Source: Candidatus Cryptobacteroides merdigallinarum (lineage in GTDB: Bacteria; Bacteroidota; Bacteroidia; Bacteroidales; UBA932). Taken from it: a DNA stretch of 33,347 bases. Both the position numbers and the translations under genes were made by a program. The notes beneath the pieces were generated by a model that was given only the letters and a program-made list of their open reading frames with translations, ran no database searches and was not told the DNA's origin. Positions 1 to 6,815 of the stretch are shown one piece after another (within the stretch, counting starts at the first letter, position 1; every line of letters starts with the position of its first letter). The stretch is taken from contig JADIMQ010000079.1 in assembly GCA_017694655.1 (NCBI GenBank), positions 1 to 33,347 on the forward strand, read 5' to 3'.

Positions 1-464
1 GGATGTATCCTTATGCCCTGAACGAGGTGACCGTGCACAGGGCCGGGCCGGCGATGCTCGGGGTGGACGTGTCCATAGACGGGAACCCGCTCCCTACCTA
101 CTGGGCGGACGGCCTGCTGGTGGCCACGAGCTCCGGCTCCACAGCATACTCGCTGAGTGCCGGAGGTCCTATCGTGATGCCCGAGTCGAAGGTGCTTATT
201 GTTTCCCCGATATCGCCCCACAATCTTAATGTCAGGCCGCTGGTGGTGCCGGATACCTCCAGGATAGGGCTTTCCCTCCGGGCGAGGGACGAAAAGGTTT
301 TCCTTACGGTCGACAACAGAAGCCTGGAGGTGTCCCCGGGGTTGAAGATGGAGGTCTCGAAGGCGCGGTTCCCGCTCCGGAGGGTCCGCCTGTCCGGCTC
401 CAACTTTATAAAGGCCTTGACAACCAAGCTTTTCTGGGGAGAGGATATCAGGAACGGAAGATAA
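1..464 (+). CDS. nadK: NAD kinase, C-terminal part (5' end outside window)
   Basis: This is the 3' end of an ATP-NAD kinase, the cytoplasmic enzyme that phosphorylates NAD to NADP. The reading frame is open from the left edge, so the gene starts outside the window, and the Met codon at base 3 is internal. What remains (about 153 residues) carries the family's signature ALNEV near the start, then DGLLVATSSGSTAYSLSAGG (residues about 36-55), the glycine/serine-rich NAD-binding loop. A beta-rich C-terminal part with the usual SPISPHNLNVRPLV segment follows. It ends 8 bp before uppS, so the two are probably co-transcribed. The lost N-terminal part should hold the GGDG motif. Recognition is strong; only the missing start is uncertain. 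Confidence 0.93.
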   Translation, partial: MYPYALNEVTVHRAGPAMLGVDVSIDGNPLPTYWADGLLVATSSGSTAYSLSAGGPIVMPESKVLIVSPISPHNLNVRPLVVPDTSRIGLSLRARDEKVFLTVDNRSLEVSPGLKMEVSKARFPLRRVRLSGSNFIKALTTKLFWGEDIRNGR

Positions 465-472
465 TAGTCATT

Positions 473-1195
473 ATGGAAAATATTGAAAGAGTGCCTGTGC
501 ATGTGTCCATAATCATGGACGGGAACGGTAGATGGGCGGTGGAGCGAGGCCTGGAAAGGGCTTCCGGACATATCGAGGGGGTAGAGAGTGTGAGGGCCTG
601 CACAGAGGCCGCGGTCGAGTGCGGCGTCAGGTATCTCTCCCTGTATGCTTTCTCGGAGGAGAACTGGGGAAGGCCGGAGGATGAGGTGAATGCCCTTATG
701 GGACTGATGTTCAAGTCCATGATTGCGGAGCTGTCGAATTTCCTGGAGAACGGCATACGTTTCGTGGTCCTCGGGAACAGGGAACGTCTGTCTCCAGACC
801 TGAACAGTGCCATAGATGCCTGCATGGAGAAGACGCGGGACAATTCGAGGCTGACCCTCATCGTGTTCCTGAGCTACAGCGGACAGTGGGACATACTGCA
901 GGCTGCAAAGAAGTTCGCCGCGGAAGTGGCTGCGGACCCCTCGGGGGCTGCGGGCCTGATGTCCATTGGGCCGGCGGAGTTCAGCCGCTATCTCGTCACG
1001 GACGGTATCCCGGACCCGGACCTTATCATCCGGACTTCAGGGGAGATGCGCATGAGCAATTACCTGCTGTGGCAGGGAGCTTATTCGGAGCTGCTTTTCA
1101 GCGATGTGCTGTGGCCGGATTTCCGGAAGGAAGAGTTCCGGTCGGCTCTCCTGACTTATTCAAAAAGAGACCGCCGGTATGGGAAAGTTAAATAA
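473..1195 (+). CDS. uppS: isoprenyl transferase (undecaprenyl diphosphate synthase)
   Basis: Cytoplasmic cis-prenyltransferase that condenses isopentenyl diphosphate onto farnesyl diphosphate to make the C55 lipid carrier for peptidoglycan and surface glycans. The 240-residue length is typical. Visible motifs are IIMDGNGRWA (residues 13-22, with the catalytic Asp16), the RASGH segment, LYAFSEENWGRP, the SYSGQWDI segment, and the C-terminal DPDLIIRTSGEMRMSNYLLW block that binds the homoallylic diphosphate and magnesium. The start ATG at 473 lies 8 bp after the NAD kinase stop. bamA follows after 48 bp that hold a candidate promoter. The association with BamA and OmpH is a common Bacteroidota envelope cluster. 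Confidence 0.96.
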   Translation: MENIERVPVHVSIIMDGNGRWAVERGLERASGHIEGVESVRACTEAAVECGVRYLSLYAFSEENWGRPEDEVNALMGLMFKSMIAELSNFLENGIRFVVLGNRERLSPDLNSAIDACMEKTRDNSRLTLIVFLSYSGQWDILQAAKKFAAEVAADPSGAAGLMSIGPAEFSRYLVTDGIPDPDLIIRTSGEMRMSNYLLWQGAYSELLFSDVLWPDFRKEEFRSALLTYSKRDRRYGKVK

Positions 1196-1201
1196 ATGCC
1201 G

Positions 1202-1209
1202 TATATTTG
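1202..1209 (+). promoter_or_regulatory. candidate -7 promoter box for bamA
   Basis: TATATTTG fits the Bacteroidota sigma-ABfr -7 consensus TAnnTTTG and lies 34 bp before the bamA start. No TTTG is seen at the expected -33 distance, so the promoter is either weak or secondary to read-through from uppS. Confidence 0.45.
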
Positions 1210-1243
1210 CCAGTTGTATTGATATCTTGAATTTGTTTGAAAA

Positions 1244-3838
1244 ATGAGAATAGGTCGTATCTTTTCCTTTCTGCTTGTCCTTTCGGCTGCAGCGGGAGCA
1301 AGCCTGGACGCACAGGAGAGCAGGAAGGAAATAGTGGTTGATTACAACAATCCAAAGGAATATATCGTCGGCGGAATTTCTGTTGAGGGCAACAAGTATA
1401 TCAATTCGGACCAGATCCTGAAGATTTCAGGGATACAGCCGGGCCTGCAGGTCACGGTGCCGGGAGAGGAGTTCTCGGCCGTCGTGACGAGGCTGTGGCT
1501 CCAGAAATATTTCGAGGATGTCACCATGGTCATTGACTCCATAACCCCTACCAGGGACACGGCCTATTTCAAGATATGTGTGGTGGAGCGTCCGAGGGTG
1601 TCGCGGTGGACTTTCTCCGGGGTGAAGTCAGGGGAGCAGAAGGAGCTTCAGGAGAGGCTGAACCTGAAGAGGGGTGGCGAGTTCTCCGACTATGTGGCCA
1701 AGACTTCCACCGACATAATCAAGAGATACTACAAGGAAAAGGGCTTCCTTCAGACCGAGGTCGATGTCACGAGCCGCAGGGACAGCCTTATCAAGAGTGC
1801 CATAATCGTGAACTTCGGGGTCCGCAAGGGCCCGAAGGTGAAGATACAGAAGATAACTTTCGGGGACAGCCTCAGCGTCAAGGAGGGCAAGCTCGTGCGC
1901 TCCATGAAGAAGACTAAGGACAAGAGGCTTATAAACTTCTTCAGCTCCAAGAAGTTCAACGAGAAGGAGTACGAGAACGACAAGAAGAACCTCATAAGCG
2001 CGTTCAACGAGGCGGGCTACAGGGATGCCAGGATTTTGAAGGATACCATATATTATGTGGAGCCTGGACGTCTGCAGATTGATTTCGAGATAGACGAGGG
2101 AAAGAAATACTATTTCAGGAATATCACCTGGACCGGCAACTCGGTCTACTCCAGTGACGACCTCAATTCCGTGCTCATGATAAACAAGGGCGACGTCTAT
2201 GACGTGGTCACCATGGAGCACAGGCTGTTCGGAGGCGGGAAGCAGAACGAGTATGACGTGTCCAAGCTGTACAGGGACAACGGATACCTGTTCTTCAATC
2301 TCCAGCCGGTGGAGCTGAACATAGACGGGGACTCGGTGGATGTGGAGATGCGCATTGTCGAGGGCAAGCCTGCCACACTCAACAACATAATCATTAACGG
2401 GAACGACCTTACCAACGAGAGGGTGGTGCGGCGGCAGATCTTCACCCGTCCGGGCTACCTGTTCAGCCAGACCGACTTCGAGCGGTCCATAAGGGAGATA
2501 GCCTCTCTCGGACAGTTCGACGCCGAGGCCATCGCGGACCCTGCCAAGGGTTATTCGATAATCCCTAACCAGCTCGACAACACGGTGGATCTCGTGTACA
2601 ATGTCACCGAGAAGCCGTCCAGCCAGCTCGAGCTTTCCGGAGGATGGGGCGGCAATACGTTCGTGGCCACTGTCGGTGTCAGCTTCAACAATTTCTCGAC
2701 AAGGAGATTCTTCGACAAGTCCGCATGGCGTCCTGTGCCTCTGGGTGATGCGCAGAACCTCGCCATCCGCTTCCAGACCAACGGAACATATTACACGAGC
2801 CTTTCGGCCAGCTTCATGGAGCCGTGGCTGTTCGGGAAGAAGCCTACTTCGCTCAGCATATCCGCTTACTATTCGCGCCAGACCAATTCCTACCCGATAT
2901 TCGACGTCTTCAACAACGACGAGTTCTTCGAGGTCTACGGTGTGGCCGCCGGAATCGGCAACAGGCTGAAATGGCCGGACAACTATTTTGTCCTCTATAA
3001 CCAGCTCAGCTGGCAGACCTACCGTCTGCAGCAGTGGCCGGGCAGCTTTATCTTCGACACGGGTATATCGCACAACTTGAGCTATACCATCAGCCTGTCG
3101 AGGAATTCCACGGACCAGATAATCTATCCGCGCCAGGGGTCGGAGTTCAGTTTCTCCCTGCAGCTCACCCCGCCTTATTCCCTGCTCCGCAGGAAGGACA
3201 AGGGCGTGCTGGATGCTGACGGGAACCCTACGAGGGTGTCGTCCTGGAGGGACATAGACTATTCCCGCCAGTCTTCCGACGACAGGTACAAGTGGATAGA
3301 GTACCACAAGTGGTCGTTCAAGGGGACAGTCTACACGAAGCTCGTGGGTGACCTCGTGCTCATGGCGAGGGCGCAGTTCGGGTATCTCGGGTATTACAAC
3401 AGGAGCTGGGGCTATTCTCCGTTCGAGGGCTTCCTCGTTGGTGGTGACGGTATGTCCGGGTACAATACTTACGGCCAGGAGGTCATTGCCCTGAGGGGTT
3501 ATGAGAACTACTCCCTTACCCCGTATGCGTTGTCGCAGTACAGTTCGCAGGGATATGCCTATTCGGGAAACGTGTATGACAAGTTTACCGTGGAGTTGCG
3601 CTATCCTGTGATTCTGCAGCCACAGTCCACGATTTTCGCGCTCGTCTTCCTGGAGGGCGGTAACTGCTGGTCGGATATACGGGATTTCAACCCGTTCCAG
3701 ATCAAGCGTTCGGCCGGTGTCGGCGTGAGGGTGTACCTGCCTGTGGTCGGCCTGCTCGGCGTAGACTGGGGATGGGGCTTCGACGATCCTGTAAATGGCG
3801 GGAGCCAGTTCCATTTCGTGATAGGGCAGCAGTTCTGA
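1244..3838 (+). CDS. bamA: outer-membrane protein assembly factor BamA (Omp85)
   Basis: Omp85-family core of the beta-barrel assembly machinery, sited in the outer membrane. The 864-residue protein has an N-terminal signal peptide (about residues 1-24, cleavage near SLDAQE). A series of POTRA-like alpha/beta repeats covers roughly residues 35-440; repeated GG/V-x-GN-x-Y type starts are visible (for example 'ISVEGNKYINSDQI', 'ITWTGNSVYSSDDL', 'IIINGNDLTNERVV'). An aromatic-rich C-terminal barrel follows. The last residue is Phe (VIGQQF), the normal outer-membrane barrel end signal, and a VRVYLPVVGLLGVDWGWGF segment matches the conserved last strands. A long open frame on the opposite strand is a GC-driven shadow. 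A -7 box precedes the gene and ompH follows after 94 bp. Confidence 0.96.
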   Translation: MRIGRIFSFLLVLSAAAGASLDAQESRKEIVVDYNNPKEYIVGGISVEGNKYINSDQILKISGIQPGLQVTVPGEEFSAVVTRLWLQKYFEDVTMVIDSITPTRDTAYFKICVVERPRVSRWTFSGVKSGEQKELQERLNLKRGGEFSDYVAKTSTDIIKRYYKEKGFLQTEVDVTSRRDSLIKSAIIVNFGVRKGPKVKIQKITFGDSLSVKEGKLVRSMKKTKDKRLINFFSSKKFNEKEYENDKKNLISAFNEAGYRDARILKDTIYYVEPGRLQIDFEIDEGKKYYFRNITWTGNSVYSSDDLNSVLMINKGDVYDVVTMEHRLFGGGKQNEYDVSKLYRDNGYLFFNLQPVELNIDGDSVDVEMRIVEGKPATLNNIIINGNDLTNERVVRRQIFTRPGYLFSQTDFERSIREIASLGQFDAEAIADPAKGYSIIPNQLDNTVDLVYNVTEKPSSQLELSGGWGGNTFVATVGVSFNNFSTRRFFDKSAWRPVPLGDAQNLAIRFQTNGTYYTSLSASFMEPWLFGKKPTSLSISAYYSRQTNSYPIFDVFNNDEFFEVYGVAAGIGNRLKWPDNYFVLYNQLSWQTYRLQQWPGSFIFDTGISHNLSYTISLSRNSTDQIIYPRQGSEFSFSLQLTPPYSLLRRKDKGVLDADGNPTRVSSWRDIDYSRQSSDDRYKWIEYHKWSFKGTVYTKLVGDLVLMARAQFGYLGYYNRSWGYSPFEGFLVGGDGMSGYNTYGQEVIALRGYENYSLTPYALSQYSSQGYAYSGNVYDKFTVELRYPVILQPQSTIFALVFLEGGNCWSDIRDFNPFQIKRSAGVGVRVYLPVVGLLGVDWGWGFDDPVNGGSQFHFVIGQQF

Positions 3839-3855
3839 TTTTGAATAATTTTTGC

Positions 3856-3863
3856 TAACTTTG
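3856..3863 (+). promoter_or_regulatory. candidate -7 promoter box for ompH
   Basis: TAACTTTG matches TAnnTTTG and lies 69 bp upstream of the ompH start. The leader contains a small hairpin (arms 3883-3887 and 3892-3896). No correctly spaced TTTG is visible upstream, so this rests on the -7 box alone. Confidence 0.5.
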
Positions 3864-3932
3864 CTGAAATTGCACGGATGTTGCCGGCGAGCCGGCTGAC
3901 GTACTGTTTGGAGAAATAATTATCTATATAGC

Positions 3933-4520
3933 ATGAAGAAAATATTTTTAATTGCAGCGGCTGCATCATTGTTCAGCCTTGCTGCCACGGCACAGACAAA
4001 ATTTGCACACGTGAACTTCGGCGAGCTGGTCCAGCTCATGCCAGAGGCGGATTCAGCCATGGTTCAGCTCGAGGCAGCCAACAAGGAGGCCCAGGAGACC
4101 TATTCGAGCATGGTAGCCGAGTTCCAGTCCAAGTATGATCAGTTCAACCAGAAGCAGGAGTCCTGGACCCCTGCCGTAAGGGAGAGCAAGCAGCGTGAAC
4201 TGGCCGAGATCCAGAACAGGATACAGGAGTTCGAGCAGGCTATACAGCAGGATATGAACCAGCTTCAGAACACTCTCATGGCCCCGATATACCAGAAGGC
4301 CCAGGATGTCGTGAAGAATCTCGCGAAGGAGAAGGGTGTCATCTATGTCTATGATGCCTCCACCCTGCTCTATGTGGATGCTGCCCAGAGCATAGACCTT
4401 ACTCCGGAGGCACGTACTGCCCTGAATATCCCTGCCGACAAGACTCTCGAGTCTGTTATGGCCGCCCGTCAGGCTGCAGCCCAGGCCCAGCAGGCTGCTC
4501 CGGCCGGTGCCCAGCAGTAG
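3933..4520 (+). CDS. ompH: OmpH/Skp-family periplasmic chaperone
   Basis: Small periplasmic chaperone of the Skp/OmpH family, which holds unfolded outer-membrane proteins for BamA. The 195-residue protein begins with a clear signal peptide (KKIFLIAAAASLFSLAATAQ, cleaved near residue 20). A short beta stretch (FAHVNFGELVQLMP) and long charged helical arms rich in Gln and Glu (residues about 45-125) would form the tentacles. The segment GVIYVYDASTLLYVD is the conserved C-terminal beta part. The tail is an Ala/Gln-rich low-complexity stretch (residues 165-195) that is probably disordered. Position directly after bamA and just before a strong terminator supports the role. Confidence 0.93.
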   Translation: MKKIFLIAAAASLFSLAATAQTKFAHVNFGELVQLMPEADSAMVQLEAANKEAQETYSSMVAEFQSKYDQFNQKQESWTPAVRESKQRELAEIQNRIQEFEQAIQQDMNQLQNTLMAPIYQKAQDVVKNLAKEKGVIYVYDASTLLYVDAAQSIDLTPEARTALNIPADKTLESVMAARQAAAQAQQAAPAGAQQ

Positions 4521-4545
4521 TAGTCTGCACGGTAACTGAAAATGA

Positions 4546-4587
4546 AGCGAGGGTGGCCCGGGACATTCCTGGGTCACCCTCGCTTTT
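4546..4587 (+). terminator. intrinsic terminator of the bamA-ompH unit
   Basis: Arms 4546-4555 and 4575-4584 are perfectly complementary (10 bp) with further pairing inside (CCCGG/CTGGG), and the right arm runs into TTTT. It lies 26 bp after the ompH stop. The arm sequence closely resembles that of the hairpin at 22971-23010. Confidence 0.85.
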
Positions 4588-4668
4588 AGTAACATTACCC
4601 CAAATAGAACAAGAAATTTTTACTGGTGATCCCAAATGTAGTGTTTTTGTTAGTGTTTGAAAACGAAA

Positions 4669-4696
4669 AAGGAGTTGCGAAATTTCGTAACTCCTT
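4669..4696 (-). terminator. intrinsic terminator for tRNA-Asn
   Basis: Inverted repeat AAGGAGTT..AACTCCTT with an almost palindromic centre (CGAAATTTCG). On the minus strand it is followed by a T-run and begins 13 bp after the tRNA 3' end. A T-rich stretch on the other side could let it work in both directions. Confidence 0.8.
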
Positions 4697-4709
4697 GTTT
4701 TTTTAACTG

Positions 4710-4783
4710 CTCCTGAACCAGGACTTGAACCTGGGACCCTCTGATTAACAGTCAGATGCTCTAACCAACTGAGCTATTCAGGA
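4710..4783 (-). tRNA. tRNA-Asn(GTT)
   Basis: The minus strand folds into a full cloverleaf of 74 bases. The acceptor stem TCCTGAA pairs with TTCAGGA, with discriminator G. The D arm is AGCTCAGTTGGTTAGAGC, the anticodon stem is TCTGA/TCAGA with loop CTGTTAA (anticodon GTT), and the T arm contains GGTTCAAGTCC. The 3' CCA is not encoded, as is common in this phylum. It is a single-gene unit with its own promoter (4831-4861) and terminator (4669-4696). The same organism also encodes AsnA nearby (30818). Confidence 0.97.
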
Positions 4784-4830
4784 ATTTGTTTCGATATGCC
4801 TGAATGAGGTATTTCTCTCATTCGGGATTG

Positions 4831-4861
4831 CAAAGGTACAACAATATTTTGATGCTGCAAA
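4831..4861 (-). promoter_or_regulatory. promoter of tRNA-Asn
   Basis: On the minus strand TTTG (4858-4861) and TACCTTTG (4831-4838) are separated by 19 bp, a full match to the Bacteroidota -33/-7 promoter. The roughly 40-base leader before the tRNA contains a perfect 7-bp inverted repeat GAATGAG/CTCATTC (4802-4823 region). Confidence 0.85.
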
Positions 4862-4961
4862 TTTTTCTTCGTTTTTTTTGAAGTTTTTGCCTAGGTCTTA
4901 ACCGCTGCCGTAGGCCGTACGGACAGGCAAGGGCGGATGGAAGGTGGATGGCACAAGAATT

Positions 4962-4993
4962 TTTGAAAAAAATCAAAACTGTTCATAACTTTG
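4962..4993 (+). promoter_or_regulatory. promoter of the HU-domain protein gene
   Basis: TTTG at 4962-4965 and TAACTTTG at 4986-4993 are spaced by 20 bp, a complete Bacteroidota consensus promoter. The -7 box ends 42 bp before the start at 5036. Confidence 0.82.
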
Positions 4994-5035
4994 TAAATTG
5001 TTCGGTTTTAATTTAAATTACAATCCTCGGAGACT

Positions 5036-5962
5036 ATGGACATTGACCTTTTGTCAAAAATGGTGAAGGAACTTATCCTCGACAGGGACAGGGTGGTGCT
5101 GCCCGGGCTCGGGACATTCACGGCGGAGATGATGCCGGCAACGTTTTCCGACAAGGGCTTTACGATAAATCCGCCGTATCGCAGACTGTATTTCCGGTCG
5201 AAGGCGGAGGATGACACCGTCCTTGCCGAGTTCTATTCCTCCTCAAACGGTGTCAGTCTCGAGGTCGCGGAGAGAATCCTTGCGGATTTCCTTACAGAGC
5301 TGAAACAGATACTACGGGAGAAGAAGACAGTGATATTCCCCGGACTCGGCCGACTGAGGGCGACGCGCGAAAACAATTTCTTTTTCGTGCCGGATGAAGA
5401 CCTGGACATATATCCGGAGGGTTTCGGACTGGCTCCCATATCCCTGAAGACTCATCAGGAAACCAGGGAGGAACTTACGGCGGCGGTCTCTGAACTCCGT
5501 TCCATAATGGACGGTGATGAGTCCCAGTCCCCTGTTGAGCCTGTCCCTTCAGGACCGGATCTCCCTTCAGAGTCAAGCACGCCTTCAGAACCGGACACGC
5601 TTTCAGAACCGGATACGTCTGCAGAACCGGACGCCCCGGTAGGGCCAGATGCCATTGCGGCCCCCGACACCACGGCAGGGCAGATGGAGCCGTCAGCACT
5701 GCCAGAGCCGGCAGAAGGACTTCCCCGGCAGGACGGGCAGCCCGACCTGACATCCGGTATTCCTGCGGACGGGGACGGACAGAAGGCAGGGAAGACAGGC
5801 ACCCGTACCCGCCTGGCGGTCAAGATAGCCGCCGGTGTAATATCGGCCCTGGTCATACTCGTGCTCCTGTATATAATACTGAACCACATCTTCCCGGGAA
5901 TTTTCGACGGCATCCTGTACAGCAGGGAACAGCTCGAGATACTTGACTACACCGCCGGATGA
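5036..5962 (+). CDS. membrane-anchored protein with two N-terminal HU-like domains
   Basis: Residues 1-55 and about 60-135 each look like an HU/IHF-type fold of the CCDC81-like prokaryotic HU class. The beta-arm signature appears twice (VVLPGLGTFTAE at 21-32, VIFPGLGRLRATREN at 99-113). Residues about 160-258 are a low-complexity Pro/Ser/Glu/Asp linker with imperfect SEPDT repeats. A single hydrophobic helix follows (residues 261-283), then a short 25-residue tail. With no N-terminal signal, the HU domains should face the cytoplasm and the short tail the periplasm. Related Bacteroidota proteins often end in a SPOR peptidoglycan-binding domain; none is present here. DNA tethering to the membrane or a septal role is inference. 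It has its own consensus promoter and stands alone between the tRNA and the thioesterase operon. Confidence 0.75.
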   Translation: MDIDLLSKMVKELILDRDRVVLPGLGTFTAEMMPATFSDKGFTINPPYRRLYFRSKAEDDTVLAEFYSSSNGVSLEVAERILADFLTELKQILREKKTVIFPGLGRLRATRENNFFFVPDEDLDIYPEGFGLAPISLKTHQETREELTAAVSELRSIMDGDESQSPVEPVPSGPDLPSESSTPSEPDTLSEPDTSAEPDAPVGPDAIAAPDTTAGQMEPSALPEPAEGLPRQDGQPDLTSGIPADGDGQKAGKTGTRTRLAVKIAAGVISALVILVLLYIILNHIFPGIFDGILYSREQLEILDYTAG

Positions 5963-6001
5963 CAGTCCGGCCAGGTCCTTCCGCCTCTTCCTCATGCAAG
6001 G

Positions 6002-6033
6002 TTTGCTTCTTGCCAAATAAAATATTACTTTTG
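6002..6033 (+). promoter_or_regulatory. promoter of the thioesterase-led operon
   Basis: TTTG at 6002-6005 and TACTTTTG at 6026-6033 are 20 bp apart, a full consensus match. The -7 box ends 17 bp before the ATG at 6051, giving a very short leader without a Shine-Dalgarno sequence. Confidence 0.82.
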
Positions 6034-6050
6034 CGCGCTAATAATATTTT

Positions 6051-6797
6051 ATGGGTAAAATATACCGGCAAGAAATAAAGATTCCATGTTATGATACCGA
6101 TGCCTCGCAGCTGCTGAAGCCGGTCTCATTCATGAATTATGCCCAGGAACTGGCCAACTGCCATGCTTCGGAGCTCGGCTTCGGCTACGATGACATGATC
6201 CGTACCCGGACCGCCTGGGTCCTTTCCAGGATGCACGTGAAATTTACCGGACTCCCGAAATGGAGGGATATAGTGAACCTCAGGACCTGGCATAAAGGTC
6301 CTGAGCGTCTTTTTTATATAAGGGACTTCAGGATGACGGACAGGGAGGACCGGCAGGAGCTGATTGCAGCCACGACTTCCTGGCTTGTTGTCAACATCGA
6401 CACCAGGCATCTCACCCGCGACGCACTGCTCGACGAGTCGAGCGTGTGCAGGGAAGACGCGCTTTCACCGTCCTGCGGGAAGATCAGGGTACCGGAGGAC
6501 TGCGGGAGACGGCTTGCCGGCACTCACAAGGTCTCATATTCGGACGTGGATATGAACGGCCATGCCAACAATGCGATGTACCTGGTCTGGGCGATGGATG
6601 CGGTGGGGCGGGAGACCACCTTCAACAAGACGCTGAAGGAGGTGAAGATCAACTTCAACCATGAGACCCGTCCTGGAGACGAGGTCGGGCTTTACCTCAG
6701 CGGCCTGGAGCAGGACGGGGAGGAGCGCTACTGGGTGGAAGGCCGTGTGGCTGGGAATGACGGTCCGGCCTCCTTTATTGTGGAAATGCTTTTCTGA
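6051..6797 (+). CDS. acyl-ACP thioesterase (FatA/FatB-like)
   Basis: Hydrolyses acyl-acyl carrier protein to free fatty acid in the cytoplasm. The 248-residue length and double hot-dog layout fit the bacterial acyl-ACP thioesterase family. The first hot-dog (residues about 5-125) has YDTDAS at 14-19. The second begins near residue 158 and holds the signature YSDVDMNGHANNAMYL (163-178). By family knowledge Asp167, Asn169 and His171 are the likely catalytic set. It is the first gene after a consensus promoter and leads a run of closely spaced genes for transporters and a NUDIX enzyme. Preferred chain length cannot be read from the sequence. Confidence 0.9.
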   Translation: MGKIYRQEIKIPCYDTDASQLLKPVSFMNYAQELANCHASELGFGYDDMIRTRTAWVLSRMHVKFTGLPKWRDIVNLRTWHKGPERLFYIRDFRMTDREDRQELIAATTSWLVVNIDTRHLTRDALLDESSVCREDALSPSCGKIRVPEDCGRRLAGTHKVSYSDVDMNGHANNAMYLVWAMDAVGRETTFNKTLKEVKINFNHETRPGDEVGLYLSGLEQDGEERYWVEGRVAGNDGPASFIVEMLF

Positions 6798-6815
6798 TTG
6801 ACAATAGGAAATATT

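Noticed and set aside
1628..3814. A 728-codon open frame antisense to bamA
   Set aside because: It mirrors the coding frame of a certain gene, has low-complexity Leu/Val/Glu/Arg composition with no family motif or signal, and comes from GC-rich third positions.
5521..5680. Repetitive TCAGAACCGGA units considered as a tandem DNA repeat or CRISPR-like array
   Set aside because: They are short, imperfect, in frame, and encode the SEPDT-rich linker of the HU-domain protein; there are no spacers of constant length.
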